Below, in pieces: positions 17,969 to 26,137 of a stretch of DNA of 64,000 bases. A model generated the notes under the pieces. That model searched no databases and was not told the DNA's origin. It saw only the letters and a program-made list of their open reading frames with translations. Origin of the DNA: Streptomyces sp. NBC_00820 (GTDB lineage Bacteria > Actinomycetota > Actinomycetes > Streptomycetales > Streptomycetaceae); NCBI RefSeq assembly GCF_036347055.1, contig NZ_CP108882.1, positions 2,121,001-2,185,000 of the forward strand. The letters are read 5' to 3'. The translations under genes were made by a program, and so were the position numbers. Numbering within the stretch: position 1 is the first letter of the stretch; the number at the start of each line of letters is the position of its first letter.

Positions 17969-18122
17969 GGGTGTCGTTTGGATCAGGTCGGATCAGGCCG
18001 CGGCGTCCGGTGCGGTGCATCGCAAGGTGGAGGATCTGCCGCGTACTGGACCGGCTGATCCGACAACGCGGCGAGGTGCCGTGCCGGGCGTCGCGGACCC
18101 GAGCTGATCCAAACGACACCCC
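17969..18122. mobile_element. 154-bp MITE-like element with CTAG target duplication
   Basis: A near-perfect terminal inverted repeat, GGGTGTCGTTTGGATCA at the left end (17969 onward) and its complement at the right end (to 18122), flanks about 120 bases without an open frame. Both ends abut CTAG (17965-17968 and 18123-18126), which looks like a 4-bp target duplication. Size, long TIRs, palindromic target and lack of a transposase gene fit a non-autonomous derivative of an IS5/IS4-type element. The right CTAG supplies the TAG stop codon of the adjacent methyltransferase. Confidence 0.7.
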
Positions 18123-18917
18123 CTAGCCCTTGCGGCCCCATGCCGAGATCATCGGCGCGGTGGCCAGGTCCATGCCGCCCGCTTCCACGTGGGCCAGGTG
18201 ACGGTCGATCTCCTCGTCCGTGGCGAGGCCGGCGGTCACGAGCCGGTCGCGGATCTGGCGGACCGTGGCGGACTCCAGGGCGGCGCAGGCGGGTGAGGTC
18301 ATGGGGAAGTAGGCATCGGCCTCCACCTGGCACAGTCCGGCCTCCCGGAGCAGGCGCGGGAGTTTGCGGCCGTAGGCCAGATCGGCGCCGCGGTCGGCGA
18401 GGAGCTTGCGGAAGCCCTGCCTCAGCCGGTTGGCGAGTTGCTGCTCGGGGCCGTGCTCGTCGGGGCAGATCAGCGGCTGCAGGGCGGGGTCGGCGTCCTC
18501 GATCAGCAGCCGTCCGCCGGGGCGCAGCGCCTTGATCATCGTTCGCAACGCGCGTTCCCGGTCCGGCACATGGACGAGGACCAGCCGGGCGTGCACCAGG
18601 TCGAACCCCTCCCCCGGCGGCTCCTCCGCGCCCACGTCGTGGGCCCGCACCTCAACCGGGGGCCGGGCCACGGCGGCGAGCCGCGAGGTGTCGATGTCGG
18701 TGGCGACGACCTTGCCGGTGGGACCGACCTTCTTGGCGAGCCAGGACACCACCGAGGTGCCGCCGGCGCCGACCTCCCAGCAGCGCCAGCCGGGGCCGAG
18801 TCCGAAACCCTCGAGGTGCCGGAAGGTCGTGGGATCGAAGAGCGAGGCGAAGGCGTCGAAGCGCTCCCCCGCCTCGTTCTGCTGGTTGTCCAGAAGGTAG
18901 CCGTTGGATCGCGTCAT
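18123..18917 (-). CDS. Class I SAM-dependent methyltransferase
   Basis: A 264-residue methyltransferase. SAM-binding motif I is CWEVGAGGTSVVSWLA (near residue 50), the acidic motif II end VVATDID, and motif IV FDLVHARLVLVHV; the LRPGGRLLIEDADP segment is a typical post-motif III. The fold is close to UbiE/phosphatidylethanolamine-type enzymes; the substrate is unknown. The ATG at 18917 gives MTRSNGYLLDNQQNEAGERF, a common N-terminus in this family. Its TAG stop lies within the target duplication of the MITE-like element, so the C-terminus may have been altered by the insertion. It is divergent from corA. Confidence 0.85.
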   Translation of the reverse strand: MTRSNGYLLDNQQNEAGERFDAFASLFDPTTFRHLEGFGLGPGWRCWEVGAGGTSVVSWLAKKVGPTGKVVATDIDTSRLAAVARPPVEVRAHDVGAEEPPGEGFDLVHARLVLVHVPDRERALRTMIKALRPGGRLLIEDADPALQPLICPDEHGPEQQLANRLRQGFRKLLADRGADLAYGRKLPRLLREAGLCQVEADAYFPMTSPACAALESATVRQIRDRLVTAGLATDEEIDRHLAHVEAGGMDLATAPMISAWGRKG

Positions 18918-19093
18918 GCGACGATCATCCCAGTCGCCCCGTCGGCCGGAAGCCGCCGACGCTCCGTCCACAGACGGGAACAAAGCGGAACTTGCTGTTC
19001 CCACAGGCTTACCCATGCTTTGCGCCGGGCTGGCACACTGACCGGGCACGGCGCGAAAGCGTTGCACGGGGAGTTCCACGCGAGGAGACCCAG

Positions 19094-20221
19094 ATGTCCA
19101 TGGCAGGGAATCTGCGGAAGGTCACGGGACTGCGCAGGGTCGGCGGCCTGCGCAGAGTGGCGCGGCTTGGCCGACGGCGGCCGCGCGTGGACCTGAGTCA
19201 TCCCGCCAGGTCGCCGCTGGGCTCCTCGGTGGTGAACTGCGTGACGTACCGGGACGGTGTCCGGGTGCCGGGCAGCGCGGACCTGGTGGACGCCGTACGG
19301 TCGGTGCGCAAGAACGGCGAGGGGTTCGTCTGGCTGGGGCTGCACGAGCCGACGGACCGCGAGTTCGCCGGAATCGCCGAGCTGTTCGACCTGCACCCAC
19401 TGGCGGTGGAGGACGCGGTCGAGGCCCATCAGCGGCCGAAGCTGGAGCGGTACGGGGAGACGCTCTTCGCGGTGTTCAAGACCGTCTGTTACGTGGAGCA
19501 CGAACAGCTGACGGCGACGAGCGAGGTGGTGGACACCGGCGAGATCATGGTGTTCGTCGGCGAGGACTTCGTCATCACGGTCCGGCACGGGCGGCACGGT
19601 TCACTGGGCCCGCTGCGCGAGGAACTGGAAGCGGAGCCGCGGCAGCTCGCGAAGGGGCCGGCGACGGTGCTGCACGCGATCGCGGACCATGTCGTGGACG
19701 ACTATCTGAGTGTCACGGACGCGGTGCAGGCCGACATAGACCAGGTCGAGACGGACGTGTTCTCGGAGAGCGGCGCACGGACCGATCCCGGGCGGATCTA
19801 CCAGCTGAAGCGGGAACTGCTGGAGCTGAAGCGGGCGGTGGTGCCGCTCGCACGGCCGGTGGAGGACCTGGCCACCGAGAAGATACGTGTGATCGACCCG
19901 GAGATACGGGCCTACTTCAGGGACGTGCTGGACCATCTGATGCGGGCCAAGGAGCAGATCGCCGCGTTCGACGAACTGCTCAACTCCATATTGCAGGCAC
20001 ACCTCGCGCAGGTGACGGTCGCTCAGAACGAGGACATGCGGAAGATCACGGCATGGGCGGCGGTGATCGCGGTGCCGACGATGGTCTGCGGCGTCTACGG
20101 CATGAACTTCGATCACATGCCCGAGCTGCACTGGCGGTTCGGCTATGCGCTCGTCATGGGCGTGATGGCGCTGTCCTGTGTCGCGCTCTACCGGGGCTTC
20201 CGGCGCAACGGCTGGCTCTGA
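19094..20221 (+). CDS. corA: CorA-family magnesium/cobalt transporter
   Basis: A 375-residue CorA channel. The large N-terminal cytoplasmic domain ends in the pore helix, then two membrane helices with the selectivity signature YGMNFDHMPE in the loop between them; the protein ends in a basic tail, RGFRRNGWL. GAGGAG precedes the ATG at 19094. The first 35 residues are Arg-rich (LRRVGGLRRVARLGRRRPR), an actinobacterial extension. Function is Mg2+ (Co2+/Ni2+) influx, gated by internal Mg2+. The Mg-sensing leader found before some mgt genes is not seen. Confidence 0.95.
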   Translation: MSMAGNLRKVTGLRRVGGLRRVARLGRRRPRVDLSHPARSPLGSSVVNCVTYRDGVRVPGSADLVDAVRSVRKNGEGFVWLGLHEPTDREFAGIAELFDLHPLAVEDAVEAHQRPKLERYGETLFAVFKTVCYVEHEQLTATSEVVDTGEIMVFVGEDFVITVRHGRHGSLGPLREELEAEPRQLAKGPATVLHAIADHVVDDYLSVTDAVQADIDQVETDVFSESGARTDPGRIYQLKRELLELKRAVVPLARPVEDLATEKIRVIDPEIRAYFRDVLDHLMRAKEQIAAFDELLNSILQAHLAQVTVAQNEDMRKITAWAAVIAVPTMVCGVYGMNFDHMPELHWRFGYALVMGVMALSCVALYRGFRRNGWL

Positions 20222-20264
20222 CGCCCGTCACCGCGCGCGTCCGGGAGGACCCCGGCCGTTCGGC

Positions 20265-20897
20265 TCACCCCCGCCAGGCGGGGTGCCGTGGGTCGTCGGC
20301 GCGAACGAGGACGTCGGCGGTGGCGGCCGGGTCGGTCTCGGACTCGTAGCGCTCGAAGGCGGGGAGGATCCAGTGGTCGCTCTCCGGGGTACGGCGGCGC
20401 AGGGCGCCCGGGGAGAGGAGGACGTGGACGGTCAGGTCGAAGGGGAACCAGTGCCGCATGAGCAGGGGGCCGTGCAGCAACAGCACTCCGCCCGGCGGGA
20501 GTCGGACGTAGGCGCTGCGGGTGGCGCGGTCGGTGACCGGATCCCACAGGTCGGGAAGGACGCGGCCGTCACCCCCGGGATCCAGCGGGCCGAAGACCTC
20601 ACGCCATAGGGCGCTCGTGTCGAACCAGCCTCCGTAGTACGACTCCACGTCCCGTCGTCCGTGTTCCAGACGGAGCGAGGCAGGACGCAGGAAGTCCTCC
20701 GTGTCCACGACGAGCGAGGGCCTGCCGCGCACCCGCAGCGCCTCGGCGACCCGCTCGGCCAGATCTCCCGGCTGCGCGGCCGGCGCCCCGTCGAAAGCCA
20801 CCCGGGGCCACGCGCCGCCGTCCGCCGGCTCCAGCCCGAGCAGCCGGTCGGCAAGCTGCTCGGCGAGCCGGTCCCAGGTGATCGCTTCGAGTCGCAC
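20265..20897 (-). CDS. Uridine kinase-like protein with degenerate P-loop
   Basis: A 210-residue protein with the outline of the P-loop uridine kinase/phosphoribulokinase family: a strand VAFDGAP, then SLVVDTEDFLRPASLR, which matches the VISLDDFYRP-type substrate loop, ESYYGGWFD, and a lid ALRRRTPESD. The expected GxxGSGKST has been replaced by FDGAPAAQPGDL, lacking the Walker A Lys and Ser/Thr. Either it is no longer a kinase or it uses another nucleotide site. The GTG at 20897 is the only reasonable start before the frame runs into the divergent gene. It converges with corA. Confidence 0.7.
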   Translation of the reverse strand: MRLEAITWDRLAEQLADRLLGLEPADGGAWPRVAFDGAPAAQPGDLAERVAEALRVRGRPSLVVDTEDFLRPASLRLEHGRRDVESYYGGWFDTSALWREVFGPLDPGGDGRVLPDLWDPVTDRATRSAYVRLPPGGVLLLHGPLLMRHWFPFDLTVHVLLSPGALRRRTPESDHWILPAFERYESETDPAATADVLVRADDPRHPAWRG

Positions 20898-20960
20898 AGG
20901 CCCATGATGCCGGGTGGTGCGCGGCGGTGGGCAGGGGCGGGGAAGGGGAATGAACCGCTT

Positions 20961-21662
20961 ATGACTCGTCCTGTGGCTCCCCTCTCCCCCGGCGGGCCTG
21001 TCGTCGTGCAGCCGCTGCGGCGCAAGCGGTGCGCCGGGTGCCGGCGAGGGCCGCTGTCGCTGCTGATGCTGGAGGAGGGAGCGCCGCGCTGCCTGGACTG
21101 CGCCGATCTGGGGCATCTGGTGTTCCTGCCGCGCGGCGATGCCGCGCTGACGCGGAGAGCGCGGGAGGAGAGCGCGCTGTCGGCGGTGGTGGTGCGCTAC
21201 AACCGGCGCAGAAGCAGGTACGAGCGGCAGGGCCTGCTCGTGGAGGAGGCCGCGCTGACGCGGGCCGAGGAGCGGTGTCTGGCGGACGCGGAGGCACGGA
21301 ACCGGCGGCGGGCCCGGGACGCGAAGCGCAGGGCCGCGGAGGACGAGCGCTTCGCGGACGCGTTCACGGCGGAGATCGGGCGGCTGTTTCCCGGCTGCCC
21401 TGCCGGGCGGGCCCGGGAGATCGCGGCGCACGCGTCCGTGCGGGGCAGCGGGCGGGTCGGGCGCAGCGCGGACGGGCGGGCGCTGTCCGAGGGGGCCGTG
21501 ACCTCGGCGGTCATGGCCTCCGTACGGCATCTGGACACGCAGTACGACCAGCTGCTGATGAGCGGCATGTCCCGGCACGAGGCGCGGCGGCGGATCGCCG
21601 GAGCGGTGGAGGGCGTGATGCGGGGGTGGGGGTGGCGGGAGGAGGTGGCTGACACCGGCTGA
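20961..21662 (+). CDS. DUF2293-domain protein
   Basis: A 233-residue protein of unknown function. Four cysteines in two CxxC pairs (KRCAGCRRG and RCLDCADLG, residues 23-50) could hold zinc. A long Arg/Glu/Ala-rich helix follows (about 75-130), and the C-terminal ~90 residues are the DUF2293 domain, with LFPGCPAGRAREIAAHA, LSEGAVTSAVMASVRH and a YDQLL-x-GMSRHEARRRI ending. The high Arg content suggests nucleic-acid contact. The start ATG is 64 bases from the divergent kinase-like gene. Confidence 0.8.
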   Translation: MTRPVAPLSPGGPVVVQPLRRKRCAGCRRGPLSLLMLEEGAPRCLDCADLGHLVFLPRGDAALTRRAREESALSAVVVRYNRRRSRYERQGLLVEEAALTRAEERCLADAEARNRRRARDAKRRAAEDERFADAFTAEIGRLFPGCPAGRAREIAAHASVRGSGRVGRSADGRALSEGAVTSAVMASVRHLDTQYDQLLMSGMSRHEARRRIAGAVEGVMRGWGWREEVADTG

Positions 21663-22128
21663 GGGGACGTCGGTCCCGGGCGGGCGGCCTTACGGCACCG
21701 CTGGACACCGCCGGCACGGCCAGCACCGCGGCACCACCGGCACCGCCGGGGCCGCCGGGGCCGCCGGGGCCGCCGGGGCCGGCCTGGGCCGCCGGGGCCC
21801 CGTGGCCGCCCAGGAGCGTGCCGGGGCCGCCCCAGAAGGGGGCGGGGGCCTGTCCGGCCTGTCCCGGGGCGGCGGGGGAGCATGTCCGGCCCCGCGGCCG
21901 CGGGAAGCCTCGTGGCAGGGCCCGGGTCGCCGCTCTGCGGGGCTGTCGGTGGCGACGTATCGTGGCCGAAAGCGTGCCCACTGAGTCGAAGGAATGCCTG
22001 CACAGTGTCGTGAGACTGCCGGATGTGTGCCGGCCGCGCACCGGGAGCGGGCCGGGACGTGCCGTCCGAGGAGGCGCGGCTCGGCGTACACCCGGTGGCC
22101 CCGGTCTGCGTACGCGAGGAAGACGACC
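21663..22128 (+). repeat. Spacer with GGGGCCGCC tandem repeat
   Basis: A 466-base spacer without a convincing gene. Positions 21745-21783 contain about four perfect copies of the 9-mer GCCGCCGGG, with decayed copies to about 21815. A frame through it would encode Gly/Ala/Pro-rich low-complexity protein, not a known family. The region before 22129 must hold the gltD promoter; none is clear by eye. Confidence 0.5.
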
Positions 22129-23616
22129 ATGGCCGATCCGAAGGGCTTCATGCGCACGCCGCGCCAGGAGTGGCCGCGGCGGCCCGTCGAGGAGCGGGTC
22201 CGGGACTGGGCCGAGGTGTACGTCCCGGGCGCGCTGCTGCCCGTCATCAGCGCGCAGGCCGACCGGTGCATGGACTGCGGCATCCCCTTCTGCCACGACG
22301 CGTGCCCGCTGGGCAATCTGATCCCCGAGTGGAACGACCTGGTCTCCCGTGAGGACTGGCGGGCGGCGAGCGAACGGCTGCACGCCACGAACAACTTCCC
22401 CGAGTTCACCGGCAGGCTGTGCCCGGCGCCCTGCGAGGCGGGATGTGTGCTCGCGATCAACCAGCCGGCCGTCACCATCAAGAACGTCGAGTGCGCGATC
22501 GCCGACCGGGCCTGGGAGGAGGGGTTCACCCCGCCGTGCCCGCCGGAGCGGCTGTCCGGGAAGACCGTCGCGGTGATCGGCTCGGGGCCGGCCGGGCTCG
22601 CCGCCGCGCAGCAGCTGACGCGGGCCGGGCACACGGTCGCCGTGTACGAGAGGGACGACCGGCTCGGCGGACTGATGCGGTACGGCATCCCCGAGTTCAA
22701 GATGGAGAAGCGGCATCTGGAGCGCCGGCTGGAGCAGATGCGGGCCGAGGGGACCAGGTTCCGTACGTCGACGGTGGTCGGGCGGGACATCCCGGCGGCC
22801 GAGCTGCGGACACGGTACGACGCCGTGGTCGTCGCCACGGGCGCCACGGCGTGGCGGGAACTTCCGGTGCCTGGCCGGGAGTTGTCCGGGATACACCAGG
22901 CGATGGAGTACCTGCCGCTGGCCAACCGGGTGCGCGAGGGGGATCTGGAGGTCTCTCCGCTGTCCGCGGCGGGCAAGCATGTGGTGATCGTGGGGGGCGG
23001 CGACACCGGCGCCGACTGTCTGGGTACGGCGGTGCGGGACGGGGCCGCGTCCGTCACCCAGCTGGACATCTACGCGCAACCGGGTGCCGCGCGCGACGAG
23101 GACGCCGAGCCGTGGCCGACGTATCCGAAGATCTACCGGCTGTCGGCCGCGCACGAGGAGGCGCGGGATCTGCGGAGCGCCCCGGCGGCGGACGCGGACG
23201 CGCGGCTGTTCGCCGCCTCCACGCTCCGCTTCGCCGGGGACGGCGCCGGGCACGTACGGTCGCTGCACCTCGTCGAGGTCGACGAGCTACGGCAGCCGCT
23301 GCCGGGCACCGGGCGCATGATCCCGGCCGACCTCGTCCTGCTCGCCCTCGGCTTCTCGGGCCCCGACCGCGAGGACGGGCTCATCGATCAGCTGGGACTG
23401 GAACTGGAGCCCCGCGGCACGCTCGCCCGGGACGGCGGCTTCGCGACCAACGTGCCGGGGGTGTTCGCGGCCGGGGACGCGGCCCGCGGCCAGTCGCTCA
23501 TCGTGTGGGCCGTCGCGGAGGGGCGGGCGGTCGCGGCTGCCGTCGACCGCTATCTGACGGGCAGTTCGTGGTTGCCGGCGCCGATATCGCCGTACGACCG
23601 CCCGATGGCCGTGTAG
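22129..23616 (+). CDS. gltD: Glutamate synthase small-subunit-type oxidoreductase
   Basis: A 495-residue GltD. The N-terminal ~140 residues hold the two 4Fe-4S clusters (CMDCGIPFCHDACPLGN and CPAPCEAGC). FAD site: AVIGSGPAGLAAAQQL near residue 150. NADPH site: HVVIVGGGDTGADCLG. The C-terminal FAD motif GVFAAGDAARG is present. In glutamate synthase this subunit passes electrons from NAD(P)H to the large subunit GltB. No gltB gene is adjacent here, so this is an orphan copy and could supply electrons to another partner, as in dihydropyrimidine dehydrogenase-like proteins. CGAGGAAGACGACC precedes the ATG. Confidence 0.9.
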   Translation: MADPKGFMRTPRQEWPRRPVEERVRDWAEVYVPGALLPVISAQADRCMDCGIPFCHDACPLGNLIPEWNDLVSREDWRAASERLHATNNFPEFTGRLCPAPCEAGCVLAINQPAVTIKNVECAIADRAWEEGFTPPCPPERLSGKTVAVIGSGPAGLAAAQQLTRAGHTVAVYERDDRLGGLMRYGIPEFKMEKRHLERRLEQMRAEGTRFRTSTVVGRDIPAAELRTRYDAVVVATGATAWRELPVPGRELSGIHQAMEYLPLANRVREGDLEVSPLSAAGKHVVIVGGGDTGADCLGTAVRDGAASVTQLDIYAQPGAARDEDAEPWPTYPKIYRLSAAHEEARDLRSAPAADADARLFAASTLRFAGDGAGHVRSLHLVEVDELRQPLPGTGRMIPADLVLLALGFSGPDREDGLIDQLGLELEPRGTLARDGGFATNVPGVFAAGDAARGQSLIVWAVAEGRAVAAAVDRYLTGSSWLPAPISPYDRPMAV

Positions 23617-23623
23617 GAACCGC

Positions 23624-23665
23624 CCCTCACTTCGACCACCCCTCACTTCGACCGCCGGTCACTTC
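23624..23665. repeat. 16-bp tandem repeat at converging gene ends
   Basis: CCCTCACTTCGACCAC is repeated about 2.6 times with drift between the gltD stop and the AhpD-like stop; the last copy reaches into the final codons of the AhpD-like gene. Confidence 0.5.
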
Positions 23666-24213
23666 GCCCGCTGGTCCGTCCCCGCGACCTTGCCCGTGGC
23701 CAGGGCCACCCTGTTCCACGTGTTGATGGTGAGGATCAGGGCGAGGACGTGGGCGAGTTCCTCCTCGTCGAACCAGGCGGCGGCCTCGGCGTAGACGGTG
23801 TCGGGTACGCCTCCGTCGGCGACGAGGGTGACCGCCTCGGTCAGGGCGAGGGCCGCCTGCTCCTTCGGGGTGAAGAAGTGCCGCGCCTCCCGCCATACGG
23901 CGACCATGTGCAGCCGGTCCTCGCTCTCGCCGGCCCTGCGGGCGTCGTTGGTGTGCATGTGGAGGCAGTAGGCGCAGTGGTTGAGGTGCGAGGCACGGAT
24001 CTGGATCAGCTCGACGAGGTCCGGGGCGAGGCCCGTGCGGGCGGCGGCGTCGAAGCCGATGAGGGCGCGGAAGGCCTTGGGGGCGGACTTCGCGAAGTCC
24101 AGGCGGGTGCGGGCCTCCCCGGCAGGGGCGCCGGGGGCCGCGGAGGGGACCTCCGAGGCGGTCGTCGAGGGGGCGGTGGTGTGCGCGGTGCCGGTCGTCT
24201 TCGTCGTCGTCAT
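23659..24213 (-). CDS. Carboxymuconolactone decarboxylase/AhpD-like protein
   Basis: A 184-residue protein of the AhpD-like alkylhydroperoxidase superfamily. The redox motif CAYCLHMH (CxxC followed by His) lies at about residues 86-93, after RASHLNHC. Such proteins reduce peroxides using the CxxC pair, often with thioredoxin-like partners. The first ~40 residues are Thr/Ala/Pro-rich. The gene is divergent from a MocR regulator with only 47 bases between starts; a TAGGTT -10 sits seven bases from its ATG, implying a leaderless transcript under control of that regulator. Confidence 0.88.
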   Translation of the reverse strand: MTTTKTTGTAHTTAPSTTASEVPSAAPGAPAGEARTRLDFAKSAPKAFRALIGFDAAARTGLAPDLVELIQIRASHLNHCAYCLHMHTNDARRAGESEDRLHMVAVWREARHFFTPKEQAALALTEAVTLVADGGVPDTVYAEAAAWFDEEELAHVLALILTINTWNRVALATGKVAGTDQRAK

Positions 24214-24256
24214 GCAGGTAAACCTACGAGCCCGAAAGACCGTCGGTAGGGTGCAT
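24212..24256. promoter_or_regulatory. Divergent leaderless promoters inside a palindrome
   Basis: The 47-base spacer between the AhpD-like and MocR genes has TAGGTT on the minus strand (24226-24221), seven bases before that ATG, and TAGGGT on the plus strand (24247-24252), eight bases before the MocR ATG. Both fit the -10 placement of leaderless actinobacterial mRNAs. The same bases form an imperfect palindrome: ATGCAGG ... CCTACGA ... TCGGTAGG ... TGCAT, with perfect ATGCA/TGCAT ends. The likely binder is the MocR protein. Confidence 0.65.
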
Positions 24257-24260
24257 TTCC

Positions 24261-25706
24261 ATGGCGGAATCATGGGTCAATCCGGCGGAGCGTATCGGTG
24301 CCGACCTGCATCTGGAGCTGTCGGGGCCGGGCGGGCGGCGGGCGGCGCTGATCCGGGCGCTGCGGGAGGCCGTGCGCGGTGGCCGCCTGGCGCCCGGTAC
24401 CCGGCTGCCGCCGTACCGCTCGCTCGCCGCCGACCTGGGGCTGGCCCGCAACACGGTCGCCGACGCGTACGCGGAGCTGGTCGCGGAGGGCTGGCTGAGC
24501 GCACGGCAGGGGTCGGGCACGCGGGTGGCCGACCGCGCACGGCCGCTGCCGGCCGCCGAGAGGGTGCCCGGAAAGATGTCCGGGCAGGTGTCCGGGAAGG
24601 TGCCTCCGCGCGTGCGTACGGCGCGGCACGACCTGCGGCAGGGTACGCCGGACGCGTCGGCGTTCCCGCGGACGGCCTGGTCGGCCTCGTACCGCAGGGC
24701 GTTGCAGGCGGCGCCGAACGAGGCGTTCGGACCCGGGGATCCCGCCGGGCGCCACGAGCTGCGCGAGGCACTCACCGAGTACCTCGCCCGCACGCGTGGG
24801 GTGCGCAGCACGGCCGACCGGATCGTCGTCTGCTCCGGCTTCGCGCACGCGCTGCGGCTGCTGTTCGGGCAGGGCGGCGCGGGTGTGCTGCGCGGTCCGC
24901 TGGCCGTCGAGGCGTACGGGCTGGGGTTCCACCGGGAGCTGCTCGCGGCGGCGGGCACACGGACCGTACCGCTGCCGCTGGACGAGCACGGGGCACGCGT
25001 GGCCGGGCTGGGGCGGGAGCGGGCGGTGCTGCTCACTCCCGCGCACCAGTTCCCGACCGGGGGGCCGCTGCATCCGGAGCGGCGGGCGGCGGTGATCGAC
25101 TGGGCACGCGCGCGTGGGGCGGTGGTTCTGGAGGACGACTACGACGGCGAGTTCCGCTACGACCGCAGACCCGTCGGCGCACTCCAGGGGCTCGACCCCG
25201 AGCGGGTGATCCACATCGGCTCGGTCAGCAAGAGCCTGTCACCGGCGCTGCGGCTGGGCTGGATGGTACTGCCGCAGCGGTACGTCGGCCCCGTGCTCGC
25301 GGCCAAGGGAGAGCGGGAGGGGTGGGCGAGCGGACCGGATCAGCTCGCGCTCGCCGACTTCTTGGTCTCGGGGTCGTACGACCGCCATGTGCGGCGCATG
25401 CGGCAGCGTTACCGGAGCCGCCGTGACCGGCTGGTCGCGGCGCTCGCCGCGCACGCGCCGCACGTCGAGGTGACCGGCATCGCGGCCGGGCTGCACGCGG
25501 TGCTGCGGCTGCCGGCCGGCACCGAGCGGTCCGTGCTGAAGGCGGCCGCCTGGCAGGGCGTCGCCCTGGACGGACTCGCCGCGTTCCGGCATCCGGAGAC
25601 CGGGATGCCTGCGGCCGACGGTCTGGTGGTCGGGTACGCGACGCCCGCGGAGCACGCCTTCGAGGCGGCTCTGGAGGCGTTGTGCGGGGTCCTGCCGCCG
25701 GGGTGA
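24261..25706 (+). CDS. MocR-family regulator (GntR HTH + PLP aminotransferase fold)
   Basis: A 481-residue MocR/PdxR-type regulator. Residues 26-95 form the GntR winged helix (LIRALREAVRGGRLAPGTRLP ... NTVADAYAELVAEGWL). The remainder is a fold-type-I aminotransferase domain with EDDYDGEFRYDR and the PLP lysine in SVSKSLSPALRLGW. These regulators sense PLP or PLP-amino acid adducts. The linker between domains is Val/Gly/Pro-rich. It is divergent from the AhpD-like gene and probably controls it and itself through the shared palindrome. PdxR control of vitamin B6 synthesis is not suggested, since no pdxST is adjacent. Confidence 0.92.
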   Translation: MAESWVNPAERIGADLHLELSGPGGRRAALIRALREAVRGGRLAPGTRLPPYRSLAADLGLARNTVADAYAELVAEGWLSARQGSGTRVADRARPLPAAERVPGKMSGQVSGKVPPRVRTARHDLRQGTPDASAFPRTAWSASYRRALQAAPNEAFGPGDPAGRHELREALTEYLARTRGVRSTADRIVVCSGFAHALRLLFGQGGAGVLRGPLAVEAYGLGFHRELLAAAGTRTVPLPLDEHGARVAGLGRERAVLLTPAHQFPTGGPLHPERRAAVIDWARARGAVVLEDDYDGEFRYDRRPVGALQGLDPERVIHIGSVSKSLSPALRLGWMVLPQRYVGPVLAAKGEREGWASGPDQLALADFLVSGSYDRHVRRMRQRYRSRRDRLVAALAAHAPHVEVTGIAAGLHAVLRLPAGTERSVLKAAAWQGVALDGLAAFRHPETGMPAADGLVVGYATPAEHAFEAALEALCGVLPPG

Positions 25707-25744
25707 GTGCCGGGGCACGGGACTCTTGCGATGCGGCACGGACG

Positions 25745-25778
25745 CCGGAGGGCGGCACGGACACGTGCCGCCCTCCGG
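25745..25778. terminator. Strong hairpin terminator, 15-bp perfect stem
   Basis: CCGGAGGGCGGCACG (25745-25759) and its exact complement (25764-25778) enclose the tetraloop GACA. It lies between the converging MocR and DUF397 genes and could serve both. No clear U tract. Confidence 0.75.
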
Positions 25779-25882
25779 GAGCGAGCGGCTCTCCGGGAGT
25801 GCAGGGGGTGGTCGCTGTGGCGGGGGGATCAAGTCGGTTCCGGGCGGGGCAAGTCGGGACACGCAGTAAAAACAAGGGTCGA

Positions 25883-26137
25883 TCAGGACAGCAGGAAGTC
25901 GGCCTCCCCCGCCTTCGCGCCCTGGATGAAGGCGGTCATCTCGTCCGTGGTGTAGATCAGCGCCGGGCCGTCCGGATCGGTCGACTGGCGCAGGGCTATC
26001 CGTCCGTCGGCCAGCTTCATCGCCTCCAGGCAGTTGCCGCCGTTGCCGCCGCTCCAGGGCTTGTGCCACCCTTCGCTGCCCAACTCCCGTGCGGGCATGC
26101 CGTTGTAGACGCGGTCACGCGCCTTGATGAGGTCCAT
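25883..26137 (-). CDS. DUF397-domain small protein
   Basis: An 84-residue DUF397 protein. It has the typical central pattern: KPWSGGNGGNCLEAMKLADG, then IALRQSTDPDGPALIYTTDE and FIQGAKAGEADFL. DUF397 proteins are small partners encoded next to DUF5753 XRE regulators in actinomycetes and are thought to modulate them, or to act as antitoxin-like modules. Its ATG follows the TGA of the XRE gene directly, so the pair is translationally coupled. Confidence 0.93.
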   Translation of the reverse strand: MDLIKARDRVYNGMPARELGSEGWHKPWSGGNGGNCLEAMKLADGRIALRQSTDPDGPALIYTTDEMTAFIQGAKAGEADFLLS

